Positions 37,121-44,757 of a stretch of DNA of 64,000 bases are shown in pieces. The notes beneath the pieces were generated by a model. It saw only the letters and a list, made by a program, of their open reading frames with translations. It was not told where the DNA came from and ran no database searches. Position numbers and translations under genes: made by a program. The stretch comes from Pseudomonadota bacterium. GTDB taxonomy: Bacteria > Desulfobacterota > Desulfovibrionia > Desulfovibrionales > Desulfomicrobiaceae. Every line of letters begins with the position of its first letter. Position 1 is the first letter of the stretch. The DNA lies in assembly GCA_023393525.1 (NCBI GenBank), contig JAEWKZ010000040.1:3564-67563 (forward strand), read 5' to 3'.

Positions 37121-38224
37121 TTATTTGGCGCCTGCGGCGAAGATGGCTGGACAAGCCGGCGCCTTGACCAGACGGTCGTCCTCGCCGAACACGTAGACGT
37201 CGCAGGGTCGGACGAAGACCGAAATCTCCTGCCCGGCCTTGAAGGAGCGCACCCCCTGCTCCTGCGACACCAGCGAGCGGTTCCGGTAATGGAAATGGAC
37301 AAAGGTTTCGGACCCGTTGATCTCGGCCAGCTCGACCACGGTACGGATCTCCACGTCGTCGTCGGTCTTGCGGGTCAGGTTGAAATGGTGGGAGCGGATG
37401 CCGAATTTGTACACGCCAGGCGCAAGGTCGCGCAAATGTCCGGTCAGGGGCAGATCGATGCCGATGCGCAGATGGGCTTTTTGCGCATCGATCTCGGCGG
37501 TGATGAAATTGATGGGCGGGTCGCTGAAGACCTCCGCCACCTGCGTCGTGGCCGGTTGGTGGTAGACCTCGGCGGTGGGCCCGGTCTGCAGCACCCTGCC
37601 CTCGTGCATGACGATGATGTTGCCGCCGAGCATGAGGGCCTCGGTGGGTTCGGTTGTCGTGTACACGACAACCGAGTCGCGCTGGCCGAAGATCAGTTGC
37701 AGCTCGTCGCGCAGTTCCTCGCGCAATTTGTAGTCCAGGTTGACCAGGGGCTCGTCCAGAAGCAGGAGCCGCGCTTCCTTGACCAGGGCCCGGGCGATGG
37801 CCGTGCGTTGCTGCTGGCCTCCGGAAAGCTCGGCCGGGAGGCGGTCGAGCAGCGGTTCGAGGTGCAGCATCCTGGCCGTGTCCATGACCCGTCGTTCGAT
37901 TTCGGCCTTGGGCATTTTGGCGATGCGCAGGGGCGAGGCGATGTTGTCGAAAATCGTCTGCGAAGGATAGTTGATGAACTGCTGGTAGACCATGGCCACG
38001 CTGCGGCGTCGCACCGAAACGCCCGTGACGTCCTTGCCGTCGGCCAGGACTTTGCCCCTGGAAGGACGGTCAAGCCCGGCCATGATGCGCAGGAGCGACG
38101 TCTTGCCGGCCTGGGTGCGCCCGAGCAGCACATAGCGTTGACCGGTCTCGAAATTGAGGGAAACGTCCGAGAGATGCGTTTCCCCGTCAACAATTCTGTC
38201 GAGGGAATCAAGCTGAAGCCCCAT
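37121..38224 (-). CDS. glpS: Glycerol ABC transporter ATPase lacking the switch histidine
   Basis: A 367-residue ATPase of the UgpC/MalK type. Walker A is LLGRTQAGKTS, signature ELSGGQQQRTAIARAL and Walker B LLLLDEPLVNLDY. The H-loop reads VVYTTTEPTEAL, with Thr in place of His. The C-terminal region is a TOBE-like fold. GGAGGAGCC precedes the start. It is first in the transporter operon, 138 nt after glpR. Confidence 0.92.
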   Translation of the reverse strand: MGLQLDSLDRIVDGETHLSDVSLNFETGQRYVLLGRTQAGKTSLLRIMAGLDRPSRGKVLADGKDVTGVSVRRRSVAMVYQQFINYPSQTIFDNIASPLRIAKMPKAEIERRVMDTARMLHLEPLLDRLPAELSGGQQQRTAIARALVKEARLLLLDEPLVNLDYKLREELRDELQLIFGQRDSVVVYTTTEPTEALMLGGNIIVMHEGRVLQTGPTAEVYHQPATTQVAEVFSDPPINFITAEIDAQKAHLRIGIDLPLTGHLRDLAPGVYKFGIRSHHFNLTRKTDDDVEIRTVVELAEINGSETFVHFHYRNRSLVSQEQGVRSFKAGQEISVFVRPCDVYVFGEDDRLVKAPACPAIFAAGAK

Positions 38225-38276
38225 GCGGCTCCTCCGTGGCGGGATGAAAGGTCCGGCATCTGGATGAGGGCCGGAT

Positions 38277-38286
38277 CATGTTCGCT
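38277..38286 (+). promoter_or_regulatory. Weak GlpR half-site upstream of glpS
   Basis: CATGTTCGCT fits the E. coli GlpR half-operator WATKYTCGWW at 8 of 10 positions and shares TGTTCGCT with the half-site upstream of glpA. It lies 53 nt upstream of glpS. Confidence 0.35.
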
Positions 38287-38307
38287 CGCTCATAGCAGAG
38301 GAAATAG

Positions 38308-38331
38308 ATTTTCTCAACTGAAAAAGAAAAT
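38308..38331. promoter_or_regulatory. AT-rich inverted repeat between glpR and glpS
   Basis: ATTTTCT, 10 nt, AGAAAAT: perfect 7-bp arms in the 138-nt glpR-glpS spacer. It may be a promoter element or operator; no T-tract marks it as a terminator. Confidence 0.3.
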
Positions 38332-38362
38332 TGGTCAATTAACCTATTTTTTTCGTAAACGC

Positions 38363-39190
38363 TCAGTTTTCCATCTCTTCGCCGACATGCAGTTTCACGT
38401 CGCCGCGCTTCATCTGCTCCAACACGCTGGCCGGGGGCGTCCTGTTCGTGAACAGCGCGTCGATCTCCTCGATGTTGCCCAGGCGCACCATGGCGTTGCG
38501 CCCGAACTTGGTGTGGTCGGTGACCAGGAACACCTGGCGCGAGTTTTCCATGATGGCCCGGGCGGCGCGGACCTCGCGGTAGTCGAAATCCAGGAGCGTG
38601 CCGTCCATGTCGATGCCGCTGATGCCGATTATTCCGAAATCGACCTTGAACTGGCGGATGAAGTCGATGGCCGCCTCGCCGACGATGCCGCCGTCGTGGT
38701 GCCGGATGAGTCCGCCGGCCACGATGATCTCCACCTCGGGGTTGCCGGTCAGGATGGTGGCCACGTTGAGGCTGTTGGTGATGACGCGCAGGTTCTTGTG
38801 CCCGCCCAGCGCCCTGGCCACCTCCTCGGTGGTGGTGCCGATGTTGATGAAAAGCGAAGACTTGTTGGGAATGGCCTTGGCCACCATCTGCCCGATGGTC
38901 TTCTTTTCGGACAGGCAGAGCACCTTGCGGTCCATGTAGTCCATGTTCTCCGTGCTCAGGCAGGGACCGGCGCCGCCATGATAGCGCTGCACCAGGCCCT
39001 TGGCGTTCAGGGCGTTGATGTCCCGGCGCACGGACTGGGGAGTGATGCCGAAATGGTCGGCCAGGGACTGGATGGTGGCGAATCCGGTCTCCCGGACCAT
39101 GCGGATCATCTCGGCATGGCGTTGGCGGACCGTGACGTGCCGGGCCCCCGTGTCCTGGCTTTCAGCCTTGCCGCTGCGGGCGTCGCGCAT
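38363..39190 (-). CDS. glpR: DeoR-family glycerol-3-phosphate regulon repressor
   Basis: A 275-residue DeoR-type repressor. The HTH (about residues 22-75) includes GFATIQSLADHFGITPQSV and RRDINALNAKGLVQRYHGGA; the sugar-phosphate-binding half shows INIGTTTEEVARAL and FVTDHTKFGR-like VTDHTKFGRNAMVRL. The start has AAAGGAG, which overlaps a near-perfect GlpR operator, so autorepression is likely. Known GlpR proteins release DNA on binding glycerol-3-phosphate. It lies between the transporter and the divergent catabolic genes. Confidence 0.93.
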   Translation of the reverse strand: MRDARSGKAESQDTGARHVTVRQRHAEMIRMVRETGFATIQSLADHFGITPQSVRRDINALNAKGLVQRYHGGAGPCLSTENMDYMDRKVLCLSEKKTIGQMVAKAIPNKSSLFINIGTTTEEVARALGGHKNLRVITNSLNVATILTGNPEVEIIVAGGLIRHHDGGIVGEAAIDFIRQFKVDFGIIGISGIDMDGTLLDFDYREVRAARAIMENSRQVFLVTDHTKFGRNAMVRLGNIEEIDALFTNRTPPASVLEQMKRGDVKLHVGEEMEN

Positions 39191-39196
39191 AACGTC

Positions 39197-39216
39197 TCCT
39201 TTCGTTTTCGAAAATA
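39197..39216 (-). promoter_or_regulatory. Predicted GlpR operator
   Basis: On the minus strand the half-site TATTTTCGAA fits WATKYTCGWW at all 10 positions, and the adjoining half AACGAAAGGA fits the mirrored half at 8 of 10. It overlaps the glpR Shine-Dalgarno sequence. The consensus is from E. coli, so binding in this organism is inference. Confidence 0.55.
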
Positions 39217-39396
39217 AAAACTGGCGAAGGTGTCGTTTTAGGAAAAAAATTCTGGCAGAATGCAGGCGCCCGTGCTAAAAAAACACCCAGAGGGCGGCAT
39301 GCTCCGCGCAAGCCCATAACACTGGCCGCCCCTCATTGCCAGCATGATTTCACAGGCCTGCGCGCGCTGGACGGATGAGAAGACGCCGGGCTGTTT

Positions 39397-39406
39397 TGTG
39401 TTCGCT
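39397..39406 (+). promoter_or_regulatory. GlpR half-site upstream of glpA
   Basis: TGTGTTCGCT, 31 nt upstream of glpA, fits the GlpR half-operator at 8 of 10 positions and shares TGTTCGCT with the glpS upstream site. Confidence 0.35.
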
Positions 39407-39437
39407 TTTTGATTTTTTTTGCCGACCAAGGACATTC

Positions 39438-41051
39438 ATGACCACACTTGCAACCAGGGTTCTGATCATCGGCGCGGGTGCGACCGGAGCGGGATTGCTG
39501 CGCGATCTCGCCCTGCGCGGCGTGCAGGCCCTTCTGATCGAGCAACGCGACGTCAATTCCGGAGCGTCCGGGGGAAACCACGGCCTCCTGCACAGCGGAG
39601 CCCGCTACGTGGCCTCGGACCGCGAGGCCGCCATGGAATGCCGCGCGGAAGGCGACATCCTGCGCCGCCTGGCCCCGCAATGCATCGACGACGCGGGCGG
39701 GCTTTTCGTCGCCGTGCGCGGGGATGACGAACGCTATGTCTCCGATTTTCCCGGTCTCTGCGCCAAGAGCGGCGTTCCCTGCCGCGCCCTGGAACTGGGC
39801 ACGGCCCGGGCCATGGAACCGGCGCTGTCCCAAGACATCATCGCCGCCTTCGCGGTCCAGGACGGCGCGGTGGACCCGTTCATGCTCTCCCTGGACAACA
39901 TCGCCCAGGGCTTGAGCCTGGGGGGGGGCATGCGCCGCAACCTCGCCGCCGTCTCCATGGATGTGCGGCATGGCCGCGTCGGCCGCGTGGAATGCCGGGA
40001 CATGACCACGGGCGAAAACGTGACGATAGAGCCCGAGCTGGTCATCAACGCCTCCGGCGCCTGGGCCGGGCTGATCGCGGCCCTGGCCGGGGCGCAAATC
40101 GGCATCCTCTACTCCATGGGCAGCCTGGTCATCACCCAGGACCGCATCGCCACCCGGGTCATCAACCGCCTGCGTCCGCCCTCCGACGCGGACATTCTTG
40201 TGCCCGGGGGCACAGTCTCCATCCTCGGCACGACCTCCATCCGGGTGCCTTCCCCCGACGGTTGCCGCCCCAGCGTGGCCGAGACGGACCGCATCATCGA
40301 CGACGCCCGCGCCATGCTGCCCATCCTGGAGCGCACCCGCTACATCCGCGCCTACGCCGGGGTCCGCCCCCTGGTCTCCCTGGGGCCGGCGGGCGACGAC
40401 CGGGCGGTCAGCCGAGGGTTCGCCCTCATCGACCACGCCGCCGACGGCGTGGACAATTTCCTGACCATCACCGGCGGCAAGCTGACCACCTACCGGCTGA
40501 TGGCCGAGAAGGCCGCGGACCTGGCCTGCGCCAAGCTCGGGGTGTCCGCGCCCTGCCGCACCCGCACGGAGCCGCTGCCACCCTCCTCCCTGGGCAGATG
40601 GACCGAACCCGGACGGGGCCCAAAAAGCTGGGTGGAGAGCCGCGCCGAGGACGACATCGTGCTCTGCGAATGCGAGATGGTTTCGCGCGGCGTCATCGAC
40701 GCCATCCTGGACGAGGCCAAGGACATGCGCGGTCGTTCCATGCTCAAGGCCATCGGCATGCGCAGCCGGGTCGGCAAGGGTCCGTGCCAGGGCGGCTTTT
40801 GCGGTCCGCGTATCACCGGACATCTCTACGACCGGGAAATTTCCACGGGGATGCAGGGGCTGGCGGAGCTCAAGACCTTCACCGAACGCCGCTGGCGGGG
40901 GTTTTCGCCCATCCTCTGGGGCGTGCCGCTGATGCAGGCCGACCTGCAGGAAGCCCTGCACTGCGGGGCCATGGACCTGGAGTTCGGCCCGCCTCCCTCG
41001 ACCACGGACGAGGAAAGCGAAAAATGCCAGGCGACCGGGGAGCTGCCATGA
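39438..41051 (+). CDS. glpA: Anaerobic glycerol-3-phosphate dehydrogenase subunit A
   Basis: A 537-residue FAD protein (E. coli GlpA is 542). It oxidises glycerol-3-phosphate to dihydroxyacetone phosphate. The FAD motif is VLIIGAGATGAGLLRDLALRG; SGASGGNHGLLHSGARYV and ITGGKLTTYRLMAE are GlpA/GlpD hallmarks. The C-terminus carries a BFD-like Cys set (LCECEMVSRG, GPCQGGFCGPR) for a [2Fe-2S] cluster. The start has AAGGA. Divergent from glpR, overlapping glpB by ATGA. Confidence 0.95.
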   Translation: MTTLATRVLIIGAGATGAGLLRDLALRGVQALLIEQRDVNSGASGGNHGLLHSGARYVASDREAAMECRAEGDILRRLAPQCIDDAGGLFVAVRGDDERYVSDFPGLCAKSGVPCRALELGTARAMEPALSQDIIAAFAVQDGAVDPFMLSLDNIAQGLSLGGGMRRNLAAVSMDVRHGRVGRVECRDMTTGENVTIEPELVINASGAWAGLIAALAGAQIGILYSMGSLVITQDRIATRVINRLRPPSDADILVPGGTVSILGTTSIRVPSPDGCRPSVAETDRIIDDARAMLPILERTRYIRAYAGVRPLVSLGPAGDDRAVSRGFALIDHAADGVDNFLTITGGKLTTYRLMAEKAADLACAKLGVSAPCRTRTEPLPPSSLGRWTEPGRGPKSWVESRAEDDIVLCECEMVSRGVIDAILDEAKDMRGRSMLKAIGMRSRVGKGPCQGGFCGPRITGHLYDREISTGMQGLAELKTFTERRWRGFSPILWGVPLMQADLQEALHCGAMDLEFGPPPSTTDEESEKCQATGELP

Positions 41052-42292
41052 AAAAATACGACGTCATGGTCATCGGCTCCGGATTCGCAGGCATGGCCGC
41101 CGCCCTTTTCGCCGCCAGGCGGGGTCTGTCCGTGGTCCAGGCCGGGGCCACGGGCGGAATCGATTTCAGCACCGGATTCATCGACCTTCTGGCCGTGCAC
41201 CCCATTGCTGAGCAAAAGGTCTGGGAAGATCCCTTCGCCGCCCTGGCCGCGCTGCGCCGGGATTTGCCCGCGCATCCCTTCTGCCGGGTCAGCGACGGGG
41301 AGATCCGCCTGGCGCTGGAGGAATTCACGTCCTTTCTCGGTGAACACGGCCTGTGCTACCGCGGCCGGGAAGGAAAGAACACCCTGACCCTGACCGCCGC
41401 CGGGACCATGAAGCCGACCTATCTTTTGCCCTGCACCGCCTGGAGCGGGGTGGAGGCCTGGGAAGCCAAGGCCCCCGCATTGCTCGTCGACTTTTACGGG
41501 CTCAAAGGCCTGAGCGCCCGGCAGATAGCCGAGGTGCGCGGCGATTGGCCGGGGCTCAGGACGGCGCGGGTGCGTTTTCCGGGCATGGGCGGCGAACTCT
41601 ATCCCGAACACATGGCCTGGAGCATGGCCGATCCGGCGCGCCGGGAGGAGCTGTCCAAAACTGTCGCCCCATTGGCCGCGGACGTTCAGTACATCGGCTT
41701 TCCGGCCATCCTGGGCATGACCGACACCGGCGCGGTGCTTTCGCACATGCAAGAACTGCTCGGCAAAAAGGTGTTTGAGATCCCGACCCTGCCGCCCTCC
41801 ATCGCCGGACCTCGGCTGCGCGCCGCCTTCGACCGGGGCCTGCCGCCCCTGGGAGTGCGCACCTGCACGCAGAAGCTGATCACCAGGGCGGTTTGTTCCG
41901 ATGAGGGATTCCAGTTCACCGCCGGAAGCGGTTCGACATCCGTGGAGCTTTTTGCGCATAGCGCCATCCTTGCCAGCGGCCGTTTTTTCGGCAAGGGCCT
42001 CAAAGCGGACCGTCACAGCATCCGCGAGGCGGTCTTCGACCTGCCCGTGACCCAGCCCGAAAATCGCAGCCTGTGGCACAGGCCCGGATTTTTCGATCCG
42101 CGCGGTCACGAGGTCAACCAGGCCGGAATCGAGACCGACAACCTCCTGCGCCCCCTTGACGCCGACGGCCAGCCTTTCCATCCCCGGCTGCGCGCCGCCG
42201 GGGCGATACTGGCGCATCAGGACTGGATGCGCATGAAATGCGGAGCCGGACTGGCCATCGCCACAGCCTACAAGGCGGTGATCTCGCTGTAA
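41048..42292 (+). CDS. glpB: Anaerobic glycerol-3-phosphate dehydrogenase subunit B
   Basis: A 414-residue flavoprotein (E. coli GlpB is 419). The N-terminal dinucleotide motif is DVMVIGSGFAGMAAALFAARRG, with the family GGIDFSTGFIDLL after it and CGAGLAIATAYKA at the end. The ATG overlaps the glpA stop. GlpB connects GlpA to the iron-sulfur subunit. Here ordinary GlpC is replaced by the two genes that follow. Confidence 0.93.
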   Translation: MKKYDVMVIGSGFAGMAAALFAARRGLSVVQAGATGGIDFSTGFIDLLAVHPIAEQKVWEDPFAALAALRRDLPAHPFCRVSDGEIRLALEEFTSFLGEHGLCYRGREGKNTLTLTAAGTMKPTYLLPCTAWSGVEAWEAKAPALLVDFYGLKGLSARQIAEVRGDWPGLRTARVRFPGMGGELYPEHMAWSMADPARREELSKTVAPLAADVQYIGFPAILGMTDTGAVLSHMQELLGKKVFEIPTLPPSIAGPRLRAAFDRGLPPLGVRTCTQKLITRAVCSDEGFQFTAGSGSTSVELFAHSAILASGRFFGKGLKADRHSIREAVFDLPVTQPENRSLWHRPGFFDPRGHEVNQAGIETDNLLRPLDADGQPFHPRLRAAGAILAHQDWMRMKCGAGLAIATAYKAVISL

Positions 42293-42312
42293 TCGTAACC
42301 ACAGGAGCCTGC

Positions 42313-43896
42313 ATGGACTTTTTTTCCATCGGCCTCGCCCTGGCATGTTTGAGCGCCGTCTGCGGAACCATCCTACGGGTGCGGAAGTGGTTCACGCGCG
42401 GCAAGGCCATGGCCGGCTCCACCCACCACGGTCCGCGCTCCCTGCGCTGGGCGGCCGGGCTGGCCGACCTTATTCTGCTGCGCAGGACCCGGGGCGGTCT
42501 GCGCCGCCTTGGACATGCGCTTCTGATCCTCGGCTTCCTGCCGCTTCTTTTTCTGCACGCCATGGACGGAGTCGTGACCCGTCCGCTTTTCGCCGCATAC
42601 GAACCCACCCTTGATCCCTGGCAATTCCTGCGCAACCTTTTCGGCCTCGTTTCCCTGGCCGGGCTGGCCCTTTTGCTCTGGAACCGGACCGCGAGGCTCA
42701 GACCCTTGAGCGCCGCCCAGGACTGGGCGCTTCTGGCCGTGGTCGGGGGCATCCTGGTGTCCGGTTTTTTCCTGGAGTCGCTCAAGATCATGTCCGAGGC
42801 CGACTTCACGCGCATGGCCGACGACTATTTCCCCGAAGCCGAGTCCGGAGAGCTGCTCGCCCTCAAGGCGTATTGGGCCGCCGAAAACGGGGCGCGATTC
42901 AGCGTCTTCCTGCCCACTGCTCCTGAAATGCTGGAACAGGGCGCGGAGCTGCACGAGGACCGTTGCGCCGGGTGCCACTCCCCCACCTCCTCGGCCTTTG
43001 TCTCGCGTTCAATGGCGGCGCTGCCCCTTTTCCCGGCCATGGCCGATCGGGGACGCGCCGCGTTCTGGTACCTGCATGTCGGTCTGGCTTTTCTCGGTCT
43101 GAGTCTTCTGCCCTGGGGCAAGTTCCTGCACCCCCTTTCCACGGGGGCCAACCTGCTCGTGCGCGGCGGAAGCAGGAACAGCCAAGCGCAAAATCCCCCG
43201 CCCGCGCGCGGCCTGGGCCTCGACGCCTGCACCCGCTGCGGCCAGTGCAGCCTGCATTGCAGCGTCGCGCCCATCCACACGGTCATGGGCAATGCCGACA
43301 TCTTGCCCATGGACAAGCTTTCCGATTTGCGCCGTCATCTCGACGCCAGGCTCTCGCCCGTCGAAACCGGCATCCTGGCGGAGGGCAGCCATATCTGCAC
43401 CGAATGCCTGCGCTGCACGGAGTTCTGCTCCGCGGGCATCGATCTGCAGGACCTGTGGATGACGTCCAAACAGATGCTTTCAAAGGCGGGCCGGGCCGGG
43501 GTCGATGGCGAAATCCGCAAGAGCACGGCCGGAGAATGGGCCCGGGAGTACGCGTCGGGGCGCCTGGGCGCGATCGGCGGCACCGGGGCCGGGCTCGCCG
43601 ACCAGGCCGAATCCTTCTGGGGCTGCGTGCAGTGCACCACCTGCACCGGCGTCTGTCCCGTGGTCGCGGTCAGCGAGGACCCGTCCCGCGATCTGGACCT
43701 CACCCCGCAACAGATCATGAACCTCCTGCGCATGGGCCTCAAGAGCCGGACCCTGGGAGCGCGCATGGTCTGGAGCTGCGCCTCCTGCTACAAATGCCAG
43801 GAACATTGCCCGCAGGACGTGCCCGTGGCCGACATCCTGTACGAGCTGCGCCAGCTGGGCGCCGAAGTCCTGCGCGAGAAGGAGGGGCGCTCATGA
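42313..43896 (+). CDS. Membrane haem/polyferredoxin protein (NarI-like + CXXCH + four Cys motifs), GlpC replacement
   Basis: A 527-residue protein with no ordinary GlpC layout. Helices lie near 3-22, 67-83, 108-123, 137-156 and 250-268; His residues in and near these (His68, His82, His255, His273) could ligate b haems as in NarI/DsrM-type subunits. CAGCH (218-222) is a c-type haem motif in the loop after helix 4, periplasmic by the positive-inside rule. The C-terminal half has four CxxCxxCxxxC motifs (starting at Cys306, 362, 438, 489), twice the two found in GlpC or HdrC. AGGAGCC precedes the ATG; the stop overlaps the HdrB-like gene. It probably passes electrons from GlpAB to the quinone or periplasmic cytochrome pool. 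Confidence 0.85.
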   Translation: MDFFSIGLALACLSAVCGTILRVRKWFTRGKAMAGSTHHGPRSLRWAAGLADLILLRRTRGGLRRLGHALLILGFLPLLFLHAMDGVVTRPLFAAYEPTLDPWQFLRNLFGLVSLAGLALLLWNRTARLRPLSAAQDWALLAVVGGILVSGFFLESLKIMSEADFTRMADDYFPEAESGELLALKAYWAAENGARFSVFLPTAPEMLEQGAELHEDRCAGCHSPTSSAFVSRSMAALPLFPAMADRGRAAFWYLHVGLAFLGLSLLPWGKFLHPLSTGANLLVRGGSRNSQAQNPPPARGLGLDACTRCGQCSLHCSVAPIHTVMGNADILPMDKLSDLRRHLDARLSPVETGILAEGSHICTECLRCTEFCSAGIDLQDLWMTSKQMLSKAGRAGVDGEIRKSTAGEWAREYASGRLGAIGGTGAGLADQAESFWGCVQCTTCTGVCPVVAVSEDPSRDLDLTPQQIMNLLRMGLKSRTLGARMVWSCASCYKCQEHCPQDVPVADILYELRQLGAEVLREKEGRS

Positions 43897-44708
43897 CCTA
43901 CGCCTATTTCCCGGGATGCAAGATTCCCCATCATCTGCCGGAACACGGCCAAAGCGTCGAAGCGGTCTGCGCCCGTCTGGGTATCGCGCTGCTCAAACCC
44001 GAATTCGCCTGCTGCGGATATCCCATCCGTCACGAGAACCGTGACGCCTCGGTCTACTCCGCCCTGCGCAACCTGGCCATGGCCGAAAGCCTGGGCCATG
44101 ATCTGATGACTCCCTGCAAGTGCTGCTACGGCAATTTCCAGCAGGCGCGGCATCAGACCGGCAACGATGAAAAGTTAAAGTCACGCATGAGGAATTTGCT
44201 GGACGAAGAAGGCCTGCCCTGGCCCGAAGCGGTTCGGGTGCGGCATTTCCTGCAGGTTCTGGACGCGGAGCGCGACGCCGTGGCCGCAGCCGTCGCGCAT
44301 CCTCTTGAGCTCAAGGTGGCCTGCCATTACGGATGCCACGCCCTGCGGCCCGAAAACATCACCCATTTCGACGATCCGCTGGCTCCGACGATCTTCGAGC
44401 GCCTGATCGCCGCCACCGGCGCGACGCCCCTGAACTGGGAGCTGCGCCTGGAATGCTGCGGCTACCCCCTGCGCGGGCGCGACGAACGCATCTCGGACCT
44501 GCTCATGGCCAAGAAGCTGGCCAGTGCCCAGGCCTCCGGCGCGGACGTGCTGGCCACGGCCTGCACCTACTGCCAGCTGCAATTCGGCCGGGACGAGGGA
44601 CACATCCCGGCCGTGCTCTTTTCGCAGATGCTGGGACTGGCCCTGGGGCTCGCGCCCGGCGACCTGGGCCTCGCGGACGCAGGCCTTTCATGGCTGGGGA
44701 AAGAATGA
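43893..44708 (+). CDS. HdrB-like CCG-domain protein (electron transfer)
   Basis: A 271-residue protein with two cysteine-rich CCG domains: TYAYFPGCKIPHH with FACCGYPI and PCKCCYGNFQQ, then VACHYGCHALRP with LECCGYPLRGRD and ACTYCQLQFG. CCG domains in HdrB and GlpC bind noncubane iron-sulfur clusters or act at the quinone/thiol end. It overlaps the haem/polyferredoxin gene by ATGA with GAAGGAGGGG upstream. Together the two genes supply, on separate chains, the ferredoxin and CCG parts that GlpC has on one chain. Confidence 0.88.
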   Translation: MTYAYFPGCKIPHHLPEHGQSVEAVCARLGIALLKPEFACCGYPIRHENRDASVYSALRNLAMAESLGHDLMTPCKCCYGNFQQARHQTGNDEKLKSRMRNLLDEEGLPWPEAVRVRHFLQVLDAERDAVAAAVAHPLELKVACHYGCHALRPENITHFDDPLAPTIFERLIAATGATPLNWELRLECCGYPLRGRDERISDLLMAKKLASAQASGADVLATACTYCQLQFGRDEGHIPAVLFSQMLGLALGLAPGDLGLADAGLSWLGKE

Positions 44709-44757
44709 TAGGAGAGTCGGACATCGCGAAATTCCAACCGCATTCCCGGAGGAGAAC

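Noticed and set aside
39250..39268. Possible sigma54 promoter (TGGCAG...GC) upstream of glpA
   Set aside because: Only GG-N10-GC is present; the -12 element does not fit TTGCA and no sigma54 activator is adjacent.
39992..41047. Extension of glpB upstream into glpA
   Set aside because: It overlaps glpA in another frame; glpB starts at the ATGA overlap at 41048, where the FAD motif begins.
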